Of a DNA stretch of 64,000 nt, positions 9,017 to 17,816 are shown piece after piece. Position numbers and translations under genes: made by a program. The notes under the pieces are model-generated. The model did not search any database. It was given only the letters and a program-made list of their open reading frames with translations, and was not told the DNA's origin. The stretch comes from Pycnococcus provasolii. Lineage: Eukaryota; Chlorophyta; Pseudoscourfieldiophyceae; Pseudoscourfieldiales. The stretch covers positions 496,001 through 560,000 of the forward strand of contig CP150562.1 in assembly GCA_049487715.1 (NCBI GenBank). Direction: 5' to 3'. Position 1 is the first letter of the stretch. Each line of letters begins with the position of its first letter.

Positions 9017-9404
9017 CGGGATCCCGCATCCATCCGGACCCAGCCGATGACGAGTCCCCCCCGGCAGCCCCCGGGGGAAAACCCTCTTTCCAGAGGAGTT
9101 CCAAAGCAACAGCGAACACTCGAAAGCAGGGAGGGGAGGGTGCCCTCCCTTCCTTGCCCCGGGGCCTGCTTTGCCCCTCCCTCCCTCCTCTCCCCTCTCA
9201 AGGGTGCCCCTCTGTGTGCCCCTCAAGGGTACAAAAATCAAGCGACGACCTTGGCGACGATAAGAAAATCTCCCCCCTTGCTTGTTGTGCGTTGTCGTTG
9301 ATGAGTTGGAAAGAGCACGAGACCTCGGAGTTGCCTTGTCAGACTTCCCCCTTTTCCTTTTCTCTCCCCCTTCCCCATCACTCCCCCTCCCTATCAAGCG
9401 TAAC
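9017..9404. promoter_or_regulatory. Divergent promoter region
   Basis: 388 bp lies between the RH-domain gene and the CDSP32-like gene, which start outward from it. It has CT-rich blocks at 9130-9220 and 9340-9400. No gene or clear core element was recognised. Confidence 0.45.
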
Positions 9405-10619
9405 ATGCTCGCATACCGCTCATGCACGCGCACGCAAGTGAGGATCGCGGCGCGATCCACACCGGCACAGCGACGACACACCGCAACCTCAGCAACGTCC
9501 ATGCAAAATATACCTGAACTCAACTCCGTGGTGGAGCGCCGGACGCGAGAAACTGCACGGGTCAACGAACGCGCAAAAACCGTCTCTTCGAAAGTGGAAT
9601 TTGACGCAGCCATGACACTCGCGGAAGATAAACTCGTCATTGTCGAAGTCTACTCGCAGGATGAGTGCGACGTCGGGGACCCGGAAAGCTGGGGTGCTGC
9701 ACCCACGTTCAACACCTCCAGCGAGGCACACGACGCACTCATGGAGCCGTGCGCACGACTCCACTCCACCATCTCGCGTGTCGCTCGCGAGTGCGGTGAC
9801 GTGCGTTTCTTTTTTCTTTTTGCATATCCAACCACACCCTAAAAACAAACAAACCTCTCTTTTTTTACTCACTCACGACGAAATAAACAAACACACAACC
9901 GTACCCTACACAACTTTTAGGTGGAATTCGTCCTCCTCGACGTGGGCGATGCTGAGACCAAGGCTCTTGCCGCGGAACTCAACGTGAGCACGATTCCCAC
10001 CGTCCAGTTCTGGCGCGGAGGACAGATGATTCATGAAGCCAAGGGTGCGCCCGGCGCCATGGCAGCTGTACCAGAGGGTGCTCTATACTTTGGCGACCAG
10101 ATGGCGGGAGGTGCGGACGCGTCCGAGTACGTGGAGGCTATCAAAAGCCAGCAGGACCTCAACGACTTTATCAACCGCTGCGACTTGCCCCAGGAGGGAA
10201 TCCGAGGTGTGCAGCTGCAGGTGCCGTGTGAGAAGCAGCTCGCGGTGCTCGACGTCAGCCAGCTGAACGGATGCGAGAACTGCATGCACATCTACCCCGC
10301 CGTCGTCGCGCTTGCGAAGAACACTGCAGGAGCTGTGCGCTGGAGCCGACTGCTGCTCGACGAGAGTGCAGAGGCGAAGTCGGTCGCGCAGAGCCTTAAC
10401 GTCAACGCGACGCCTACGTTCGTCTTCTGGGTTGGCGGAAGGGAGGTTGGACGCATCTCCACCGCCGATCGCGCCGTGCTCATGCAGGCTGTGCTTGAGA
10501 CACAGCAGAAGTTCGGAGTTCCGCTCCCGCAGCCGCCACCACGCAAGCGCATGTCGACTGCGGAGGCGAAGGAGATTGCGCGCCAGAAGCGCGAGCAGCA
10601 GAAGAAGAGCGCGTGGTAG
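9405..10619 (+). CDS. CDSP32: CDSP32-like plastid double thioredoxin
   Basis: Two exons (9405-9800 and 9921-10619) give 364 residues. Residues 1-35 look like a plastid transit peptide. Module 1 begins KVEFDAAMTLAEDKLVIVEV and has the thioredoxin strand ECGD-VEFVLLDVGD across the splice site and the cis-Pro loop VSTIPTVQF, but no CxxC. The linker GALYFGD matches the YYGD linker of plant CDSP32. Module 2 has C250-E-N-C253 in NGCENCMHIYP and a second cis-Pro loop NATPTFVFW. Plant CDSP32 is a stromal thioredoxin reducing peroxiredoxins and methionine sulfoxide reductases under drought and oxidative stress; its site is CGPC, here CENC. The basic tail (KEIARQKREQQKKSAW) is unusual. Domain continuity across the join makes the model firm. 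Confidence 0.85.
9801..9920 (+). other. Intron of the CDSP32-like gene
   Basis: Starts GTGCGT, ends CTTTTAG, 120 nt, phase 0. It is AT-rich against flanking exons and contains an in-frame stop, and removing it restores a continuous thioredoxin fold. Confidence 0.88.
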
Positions 10620-10764
10620 AGAAGGAGAAAGAGCAGCACAAGGATTGGTGCTGTCTTGCTTTGGGGATAAAAGAATTGAAAAAGTGAAGCCAAATTCTTC
10701 AAAACCCGAAGCTCGGTAAATTTAGGGTCTTGTTTTTAGTATTCGTGGTGGGGGCCATCCACCC

Positions 10765-11541
10765 ATGTCCGCCGCCGCCTCGCCCCTCCTGCCACGTCAC
10801 CTCCGCCCTCGCCCACCGCTCACACACCTCCCTCTGAGTCGTCCTGCGCTTAGTCGGAACACGGCTTGCGCTGCTAACTGTAACGGGCATGGGCCACGAC
10901 GACACGACCCTTTCGCACGACGGCACGTGCTCACCGGACTCGCATCCACGACGACAGCACTAGCTGCACTCCTGCTTGACGTTCACGCGCCAGCGCTAGC
11001 GACATACTACTCCGAGCCAATCGTACCGCCTGACAACGAGAACGTCAACGTGCACGTCGACGAGCTGGGATTTGCCGTCGACTTTCCTGCCAAGTGGGTG
11101 GAGCTTCGAGACATGGAGTTGGCAAGAGAGGTGGGAGTCATGTGCTCGTACCTCAACCCGAGAGACCAAAGCGAAACGTTGGCGGTGTACAGGCAGCAGC
11201 TGGATACGAAGCAAAATTTTACAGCTGCATCACCGACAGAAAGGTATCTCGGAGGCGTCGACGCCTTTGCGAAGAGACTTGTTGACGCCGCACCTGGACA
11301 GACGCTCGCGCTTGCACGCAAGCGAGTTCAAAGCGACGGTTTGGTGATGTACGACGTCGCGTGGACAGCCAACGGGTCGACGGCAGGTGCATTTGGATCA
11401 ATCTACGAGCTACGAGCTATCACAGTCGACGGCGACGGCGTGCAGTGGACGACGAGAGGTACCGCGAGCCGGACACGCTGGATCACGCGACGCGCGAAAG
11501 ATGTGGAAACATGCGTACGTTCTTTTCATTTCACATCATAA
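10765..11541 (+). CDS. PsbP-domain thylakoid lumen protein
   Basis: A 258-residue protein with a bipartite leader. A Ser/Pro/Arg-rich stroma-targeting part is followed by RRHVLTGLAST and an Ala/Leu hydrophobic stretch ending VHAPALA, a twin-arginine lumen signal. The mature part has the PsbP fold: GFAVDFPAKWVELRD, GVMCSYLNPRDQSETLAVY, YLGGVDAFAKRLV, VMYDVAW and a C-terminal VETCVRSFHF. PsbP and its relatives (PPL, PPD) assist photosystem II oxygen evolution or assembly. The exact subgroup cannot be fixed by eye. It is co-directional with the CDSP32-like gene 145 bp upstream. Confidence 0.8.
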   Translation: MSAAASPLLPRHLRPRPPLTHLPLSRPALSRNTACAANCNGHGPRRHDPFARRHVLTGLASTTTALAALLLDVHAPALATYYSEPIVPPDNENVNVHVDELGFAVDFPAKWVELRDMELAREVGVMCSYLNPRDQSETLAVYRQQLDTKQNFTAASPTERYLGGVDAFAKRLVDAAPGQTLALARKRVQSDGLVMYDVAWTANGSTAGAFGSIYELRAITVDGDGVQWTTRGTASRTRWITRRAKDVETCVRSFHFTS

Positions 11542-11551
11542 GATGTATTTC

Positions 11552-11556
11552 TGTAA
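11552..11556 (+). terminator. TGTAA poly(A) signal of the PsbP-like gene
   Basis: TGTAA lies 11-15 nt after the stop codon. Assignment is by position and the known green-algal signal. Confidence 0.5.
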
Positions 11557-11682
11557 TGTTTGTTGCTTTTGTTACTTATCACGGTTTGTGTTTGTGTCTC
11601 ACAAACAAACAACAAGAAAAAGAAACACCAACTGGGATTATTGTTTTTATGTGAGAAAAATCACGCCAGTTGCCACCTGCCT

Positions 11683-13629
11683 CTACAAGCGGCTCTGCCA
11701 TTCAACCATCTCTGCAACACCGTCCAATTCACCACGATTATCCTTCACGTTGTACCTCGCCCAGTCACTCGCGATTGGCGCGTTGATGAGCTGCTCTGGA
11801 ATGCCAAACGACGCGATGAGCATTTCCCAGACACCGTGCGCACCAAGCGTCTTGCAAGCCTCGCGGCGAGCAGCTTGCACCTGCTGACCCTGCGAAGGCG
11901 TCAGCAATCCCTCGCACAGGAGGTTACCCAGCTCGCGCTCCACGGCATCGAGGGCGTACAGCCTCGTCACAGTATGAAGCACTTCAGACAGCTCGCGCGA
12001 AGTGGAGCTGGCGCTCGCCGCCTTCATCGAGTACTCCATGACGATATGCTCGGCGTACGCGTACGCTGTAGCTTGCACGAGATCCGACTCCTGCTTCATC
12101 CAGATTTCAAACACCGGGTTGTCGCCTGCCACCGCCGCGGGGGATGTCTGCCTCGATGCCATTGCCTTGGATAGGTCAAGCAGCCGACGTGCGCTGACGA
12201 TCGTCAGCAGGCGGCGCATAATCGGCAGGCTCGCGGCGTTGGCGTACGGCGGGATGGATGCTGTCGCCGCGGATAGGAAGGTCGAGGGCAGCTTGCCTCC
12301 CTCGGCGAGGCCGAGCAGCTCCTTGGAAACTTTCTGCATCAGAACTCGGTTGTCACCCTCCGCGGTCATGCCCGCATGAGCAAAGCCGATGATATGCCCG
12401 AAGCGATTGCAAGACAGGTAGCCCTGACCTCCGCACCTCTCGCGGCAGACTGTGCCGCATCGCTCGTTATTCCAGCTGCACAGCGGCTTGATGGCGCAGC
12501 ACTGCACAACCGTCATGGAGTTGATTTGGAACTGGTGCTTCGCCCACATCTCCTTGACGCCGTTCAATCCGAGGTTCAGCGCGATGGTTCGCGCGAGAAG
12601 CGGCAGCAAGGCATTCTGCTGCAGCTGGTAAGTGAGGATTGGCGTGTCGCTCGCACCCTTCGGTCCCACGGTGAGGCGCGAGTTGGCGTAGCGGAACGCG
12701 ATGGTGAGCGCCATCTTGCTGGCTGACTGGCACATGGCCGCGATACAGATGCGTCCGCTCAGCAGCTGGTCCGCCACCTTGAGGAATCGATCACGCTTCT
12801 TCGGAATCGACGACTGGAACGCACCGGTGGATGCGTCCACCTGGCTGAATCGGTCGAGAAGTGCGTCGGGCTTCACGCGAACGTGCTCAAACCACAGCTT
12901 CCCGTTGTCAACACCGTTGCATCCCATCTTGTGTCCCATGTCCTCAACGCGAACTCCGGGCATCACCTTCATGTCGTCGCTTCGTATGCGCACGAGGAAC
13001 GCGTGGATTCCCTCGTGCACCATCTTGGATGTGTCTGACGGGTGGGGCACGTACGTCTGAGCGAACACGAGGCAGAAGTGGCTGTGCACCGCCCCGTTTG
13101 TAATCCAGTACTTCTGGCCGAGCACGGTTGGCGTGTGTATGACCCATTCCTTCGTTTTGGCGTCCCACGTCGCGGTAGTCTCCATTTCGACGGCGTTATT
13201 TCCGTACCCTAGTTCCGTGAGTCCGAAGCACCCTACAGACTTGAGCGAGTCGATGGCTTTCAGGAACTCGCCGTGGTGTTTTTCGGTTCCAAGTTTGAGC
13301 ACGGTACCTCCGAACAGGTTGAATTGCACGGTCATTTTCGTCGCCATGGACCCGTCCGCGAGTCCCGCCACTTCGTGCGCGGCGAAGATGCGCATGGGGT
13401 TATTTCGGAAGTCCGACACGGAGATGAAACCCGCTTCGCAGAGCGCCTTAAGTCGCTGGTACGCGAGTTCGCGTTCTGCGCGCAGGTCGATATCGTATCG
13501 CGGGACGAAGAGGTCGTTCGCCTGCATGAAGTTCTTCATGGCTGTGCGGTGCGCGTGGTTGTCGTGCTCGAGCAGTCGCTGCAGTTCCTGCGTGACGAGC
13601 GTGTTGGTAGCATCGGAAGACACCTCCAT
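11683..13629 (-). CDS. ACX: Peroxisomal acyl-CoA oxidase
   Basis: A 648-residue protein with the acyl-CoA oxidase architecture. It has an N-terminal helical domain, then [20 protein letters not shown] and [19 protein letters not shown] of the FAD/substrate domain, [19 protein letters not shown], a central helical domain with LTVGPKG, and a C-terminal ACOX domain containing [13 protein letters not shown] and [17 protein letters not shown]. It catalyses the first step of peroxisomal beta-oxidation, reducing O2 to H2O2. The last three residues are SRL, a PTS1-type peroxisomal signal, which fits the enzyme. The start is the ATG at 13629; upstream sequence is low-complexity leader. A single long exon with no sign of introns. 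Confidence 0.92.
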   Translation of the reverse strand: MEVSSDATNTLVTQELQRLLEHDNHAHRTAMKNFMQANDLFVPRYDIDLRAERELAYQRLKALCEAGFISVSDFRNNPMRIFAAHEVAGLADGSMATKMTVQFNLFGGTVLKLGTEKHHGEFLKAIDSLKSVGCFGLTELGYGNNAVEMETTATWDAKTKEWVIHTPTVLGQKYWITNGAVHSHFCLVFAQTYVPHPSDTSKMVHEGIHAFLVRIRSDDMKVMPGVRVEDMGHKMGCNGVDNGKLWFEHVRVKPDALLDRFSQVDASTGAFQSSIPKKRDRFLKVADQLLSGRICIAAMCQSASKMALTIAFRYANSRLTVGPKGASDTPILTYQLQQNALLPLLARTIALNLGLNGVKEMWAKHQFQINSMTVVQCCAIKPLCSWNNERCGTVCRERCGGQGYLSCNRFGHIIGFAHAGMTAEGDNRVLMQKVSKELLGLAEGGKLPSTFLSAATASIPPYANAASLPIMRRLLTIVSARRLLDLSKAMASRQTSPAAVAGDNPVFEIWMKQESDLVQATAYAYAEHIVMEYSMKAASASSTSRELSEVLHTVTRLYALDAVERELGNLLCEGLLTPSQGQQVQAARREACKTLGAHGVWEMLIASFGIPEQLINAPIASDWARYNVKDNRGELDGVAEMVEWQSRL

Positions 13630-14108
13630 TGGCAGTGCTACAAGCGAAGTGGCGGAGTGTTTGGCGAAAGGAATGGGGAGGGGAAGAAGGGGCGCTGTTG
13701 TGAGGTAGTTCGAGGTGGCGGTGGTTTCCTTCCCCCGGATGCCACGTATGCTTGGAAGACTTGTCTCAACCTCCCCCTTCTTCCTTCCTCCTTCTTCTTC
13801 TTCGCCCGAAACGCACCCGCCACCTGCCCACCTCGAACAACCTCCTCGGAGGGGAAAAAGCGGTCGTGCATTCCCGAGAGGGAAGGAAAACATGAAAAAA
13901 TCTCATGCCTTTCCAGCCTCATCGCTCAGAGCAACGTTAGGGTTAGGGTTAGGTCCAGGCGCTCCCCGATCGGCTCCCCCATGTACTGTAGGTCTGTCCT
14001 CGATCGAGCAGTCCACCTGTCTTCCTCCTCGTCTATCTTCCTCCTCCTACCCGTACGGTACCGTACCCCGCCACCCCAGTAAAGGTAGCATCCCTTCATT
14101 GTCCACGA
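13630..14108. promoter_or_regulatory. Divergent promoter with TTAGGG array
   Basis: 479 bp separates the starts of the acyl-CoA oxidase and the Tudor-RING gene. It contains CT-rich blocks (13765-13805) and a short telomere-like array at 13936-13953. Nothing else was recognised. Confidence 0.5.
13936..13953 (+). repeat. Interstitial telomere-like repeat
   Basis: Three consecutive GTTAGG(G) units within the divergent promoter, read directly. Confidence 0.85.
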
Positions 14109-14786
14109 ATGGCGCATGTTCGGTCGGCGTTGTTGAACCAGCCCGGGCCGCTGTACTCGCACGTGTCTGCGTCGGCGCTGAGAGAAGACCCGGAGGCGCA
14201 GGTAGGCCGCGAGGTGTGCAAGAAGTTTGGAGACAGCTATTACTTGGGCGAGGTCACGCGATTCGATGGCAAGTGGTGGCGCGTGAAGTACACGGACGGC
14301 GACGAGGAGGACCTGAGCGCGGGCGAGCTTAGGCGAGTGCTCGTGTCGAGTGCAGGAGCGGAGGTCAGGAGGCAAACGCAGGCACAGGAGACTGCCACCG
14401 CCGAAGCGTCACACGGTGACGCGCCAGGCGCCGGCGTCGCCACGGCACCCACTCCCAAGAAGATGACGCAGAGCGACATACGGGAGTACGTGCCCGGCGC
14501 TTCGCCTCGCAAGAAGCGCAAGCAGTCGGATATACGCTCGTGGGTGATACGCACGACACACCCCGAAGCCGAGGCGGCCGCACCGGCGCAAGCGCCGGCT
14601 GACGACCGCGTGTGCGCCGTGTGCTTCACGCCCGACGCGCCGCCTGTGGCGCTTGGTTGCGGCCACGTGATTTGCGCCACTTGCGAGCAGTCTCAGTCTC
14701 TCGTCAAGTGCCCGTGCTGCACAAAGGTATTGAATCGAAATGATACGAGGCGGGTCTACAATGTCGACTATTCACGTGTACAGTAA
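14109..14786 (+). CDS. Tudor-like plus RING finger protein with two PIP-box-like motifs
   Basis: A 225-residue protein. Residues 31-78 (QVGREVCKKFGDSYYLGEVT, then KWWRVKYTDGDEEDLSAGEL) form a small Tudor/DNA-chromatin reader barrel of the kind in plant PTM- and DIR17-like proteins. Residues 169-206 are a C3HC4-type RING (C169, C172, C184, H186, C189, C192, C201, C204), suggesting ubiquitin or SUMO ligase activity. Between them lie two copies of a basic patch plus QSDIR: MTQSDIREYV (Q121) and RKQSDIRSWV (Q139), close to the PCNA-binding PIP box (Q-x-x-I-x-x-aromatic) but with Val at the last position. Chromatin-associated E3 coupled to replication or repair is inferred. No family with this exact order was recognised. 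Confidence 0.7.
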   Translation: MAHVRSALLNQPGPLYSHVSASALREDPEAQVGREVCKKFGDSYYLGEVTRFDGKWWRVKYTDGDEEDLSAGELRRVLVSSAGAEVRRQTQAQETATAEASHGDAPGAGVATAPTPKKMTQSDIREYVPGASPRKKRKQSDIRSWVIRTTHPEAEAAAPAQAPADDRVCAVCFTPDAPPVALGCGHVICATCEQSQSLVKCPCCTKVLNRNDTRRVYNVDYSRVQ

Positions 14787-15138
14787 ACTATAGTATATAC
14801 ATAGTAGGTACCACGGTAGACAGACATCCCGGGATTCGCTGCGAATTCACCTTGCGAATTCACCTTGCGAATCCAAACCCGATATTCCTGGGAATTGCCC
14901 CTCCCCTCCTCCCCTCGTTGTGGATGATGTTGCGGTTCCCGTGCCCCGTCTTCCGTCCTCCCCCCTCCTCGCGCGATTGCCCCTCCGATTGGCCATCCAA
15001 AGGCCACCCGTCCCAAACCAAACGTGGCCTCACCCGCACAGCGCTGCTTAAGGGCGCCGCACCGCGTTCACGCAGTCAAGACACCGCCCTCCTCAGCCGC
15101 ACCCGTAGCCGCGTACGCATCCGCATCCGTCCCGCCTC
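14787..15138. other. Intergenic with 13-bp direct repeat
   Basis: No gene is seen. A 13-bp unit GCGAATTCACCTT is repeated at 14841 and 14854 with a partial third copy at 14867. The remainder is the CT-rich leader of the next gene. Confidence 0.6.
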
Positions 15139-17097
15139 ATGCAACTCTTCAACCGAGGCGGCCGCGGCCCACCCACCGCGCAGGACACACACCTCCTGGC
15201 GTCGTACCGCGAGGAGGAACAGAGGCGGAGACTGCAAGAAGCGGCGGTGCGATCGAAACTACAGCAGGAAATATTCGAGGCGCGACTCAACGCCTCGCAG
15301 CTCAACGCAAGCACGCTCGAGTCCGCAAACGCATGGTTCGCAGGCGCAGGTGTGTCGCGTGCCACACCCGTCGGCGAAGTCACCGTGATGCCCGTCGACC
15401 GAGCGTCGGGGCGCGCGTGCCTTCGCACCGCACTTGTCACCTTTCTAACGCTGACGGGAATCATGCTCATCGCCGCACTTGTTCACGAACTCATCGCCAC
15501 GCGCGACGGGAAAGGCAAGTCGCTACTCGACGTGTCTGCCTCACACCTCGGACTATCCATACTTCAGCCCTCAGATACGCCGCATCCAGCAAGTGACTTG
15601 CGCACGCAGGCTGCCTACCACAAGGCGAAGGTGTCGTTCCACAGAAAACAGCAGGACGAACACTCCGCCGAGGAGCGATTTCATGCCGCGGCGTACTTCC
15701 GCGCAGTGTCCAACGCTAATCCCAACGGAACGGTCGGCGACGCGTTCGTCGGAGTCACCGTCGACGACTGGTGCGCGAGCGCGCTGTACCCGCAGCAGGC
15801 GCGCTACTTCCTATGGCGTGCCGGGCGCTTCGACGATCGACGACCGGGCGGTGCGAAGGATGCCGCACTCGCGGTGTCCACCGTGCTCTACGAGATTGTG
15901 TTCCGCTCCACGGCGCTGATGAAAGAGCAGTCGAGATGCACGATGATTGGTGCGGGGCATACGTCAGAGCTGAAAATGGTCAAGGCGATCACCAAGCGCC
16001 TTGAGCCGCTGTCGTGCCGTAGCTTCATCTACGATCAGGTGGACAAAACTGTAGCCTCGCTAAAGGGTGAGCTTGGCGACGTGCCGAGTGCGAGCGTGAA
16101 GTACAAGGGATTTGCGGACGTCGCCGTGAGCTTCCGCGGAGGGGGCGCGCCGGTGACAACGCTCGATGAGGAGGTGCAGGAGATTGGGCGAGGGAGTGGC
16201 AGCGAGGCACATCTAGGCATGGCAGATGACCTGCTCGTCATTCGCCTCGACCACCTTGAGGTGGGAGAGCTGTGGCGCCGACCGCAGTTTGGCGCGCTGC
16301 TTGGAATTACCGACAAAGATAAGCAAGCTGAGCCGAGCGCACGCGCCTTGAAGGGGCTGGAAAAAAGCCTTCTGTCGAAGCGCGTCACTGCCGTCAGCTG
16401 GCGCCGCGATGCGAGCGATACGCTGCGCAACGAGGTGGACTACGTCGCCAAATTCGGGTACCGCGTGTTCATCGTCGGGACGGACAAACTGATCCGCGTC
16501 GACGGCAGCTACTTCGACGCTGTGTATACAGGCGTACCTCCCGGCGGCCCGATGAAGGGACTTCGTCGTGGACCGGAGGATGCGCACTGGCTTGGCGTAT
16601 GCAAGCTGAGCCTGAACCTTCTCGCTGTTGTGGAGGGTCACCCGTACATACAGCGTGTGTCGCGTGACCTTTCAGTGTGCGTTCGAGGGGACGGAGCCGG
16701 CTGCATTTGCGACTCTCCACCGGCGGAAACTCCTCTCGGTTCCTGCAGCGCATCTCTCTCCAATGTGCAAGGATCGACGAAACGAGATGGCGCCGAAAAA
16801 CAAACGCAGCGACTTGGGCGTAAATGGGCGTCGAAGGCGCAGAGGCAAATAGCAGAACGAGCTGCCAAGACTGAACTTGACGCTGAAGCATTTGCCGCCG
16901 AGGCTGCGCGCTCTTCGCCGCTGCTAGCGACGGGACGCGGTACCGGGCCAGCTCAACCTGGCCCTGCGGGTTCGACAGCGTTGTCATCTGTGACCGGCAC
17001 TCCGCTGCTTACAACCGGCGATTATAACTCGTCCTCGCCACTGTTGACCAAGGGCGCGATGGACGGCGCGGCTATTGGTGCGCGGAATGTCGGCTAA
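15139..17097 (+). CDS. Type II membrane protein with divergent FkbM-methyltransferase-like domain
   Basis: A 652-residue protein. It has an N-terminal cytosolic coiled region (ASYREEEQRRRLQEAAV), one transmembrane segment at about 96-118 (LVTFLTLTGIMLIAALVHEL), then a large lumenal domain. In the domain, TMIGAGHTSELKMVKAI, FIYDQVDK, PVTTLDEEV and DDLLVIRLDHLEVGELW recall the order of FkbM-type methyltransferases, with the usual KIDVEG acidic motif much altered (VIRLDHLEVG). The C-terminal 110 residues are low-complexity with repeated SSPLL(A/T)TG. It is probably Golgi-resident glycan-modifying or an inactive relative; the family call is tentative. The start gives MQLFNRGG. Confidence 0.5.
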   Translation: MQLFNRGGRGPPTAQDTHLLASYREEEQRRRLQEAAVRSKLQQEIFEARLNASQLNASTLESANAWFAGAGVSRATPVGEVTVMPVDRASGRACLRTALVTFLTLTGIMLIAALVHELIATRDGKGKSLLDVSASHLGLSILQPSDTPHPASDLRTQAAYHKAKVSFHRKQQDEHSAEERFHAAAYFRAVSNANPNGTVGDAFVGVTVDDWCASALYPQQARYFLWRAGRFDDRRPGGAKDAALAVSTVLYEIVFRSTALMKEQSRCTMIGAGHTSELKMVKAITKRLEPLSCRSFIYDQVDKTVASLKGELGDVPSASVKYKGFADVAVSFRGGGAPVTTLDEEVQEIGRGSGSEAHLGMADDLLVIRLDHLEVGELWRRPQFGALLGITDKDKQAEPSARALKGLEKSLLSKRVTAVSWRRDASDTLRNEVDYVAKFGYRVFIVGTDKLIRVDGSYFDAVYTGVPPGGPMKGLRRGPEDAHWLGVCKLSLNLLAVVEGHPYIQRVSRDLSVCVRGDGAGCICDSPPAETPLGSCSASLSNVQGSTKRDGAEKQTQRLGRKWASKAQRQIAERAAKTELDAEAFAAEAARSSPLLATGRGTGPAQPGPAGSTALSSVTGTPLLTTGDYNSSSPLLTKGAMDGAAIGARNVG

Positions 17098-17816
17098 GAT
17101 AGGCTAACATGAAACACAAAAAAATATTTTTTTCAACATTCAGCTCTTCTTCTTTTTCGACGCCGCCACCTTGGTAGTCCGTGCTCGACGAAAGTAGAAG
17201 AGGCCCGTGAAGAGCCCGACCCATTACGTTATCAGCGCGTCGTGCGACGGCGTTGGGAGGGAAGGTTCTGGAGATCGAGAGCCTCTCGACCTTGTGGCGA
17301 TGGATCTCGCGGTCTCCATGGCGATGGCGATGGCGGTATCGTAGCGTCACGAGAAGGCAAGTTGCGGCCGGTCTCTTGACCACCTTCATCAGAGACACGC
17401 AACACCGGGCGTCGAACCTGTTACCTGTAACTTACCTGTGACCTGCAAGCTCTTGCCAGCTCGCGGCCGGTGCGCCAGGGTCGGAGGTGTTTGGGACTTT
17501 GGGAGACGTCGTGATCGCGCCAAGAGGACGACACCTGAAGACGATGGTCTCTGGCCCCCCCTCCGGCCCCTCATCATCAGGGGGTCGCCCCGAGGTGCCC
17601 TATTCCCCAACCAAGGTTTCAGAATACTGTAGTACTAGGGTCTCACCTTACCAACAGGTGGGTCCTCACCTTCCCTAATAACCCTTCTCTCCTCTCCTCT
17701 CCTCTCCTCGTCGTCGTCTCCAACTCCCAGGTGCTCCCACTTCACTTACCGGTCTCTCTCTCGCCCCATCAAGCGACCACAACACACAACACAACACAAC
17801 ACAGCACAGCACAACC
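17098..17816. other. Intergenic, simple repeats only
   Basis: 719 bp with no convincing gene on either strand. It holds GATGGC repeats (17318-17335), a TCTCC repeat (17684-17708) and an ACAAC/ACAGC repeat just before the next ATG (17778-17815), which is probably its 5' leader. Confidence 0.5.

Noticed and set aside
8790-9119. Alternative frame upstream of the RH domain
   Set aside because: Pro/Gly/Arg-rich with no ATG at its start; the overlapping frame from 9016 joins better to the RH part.
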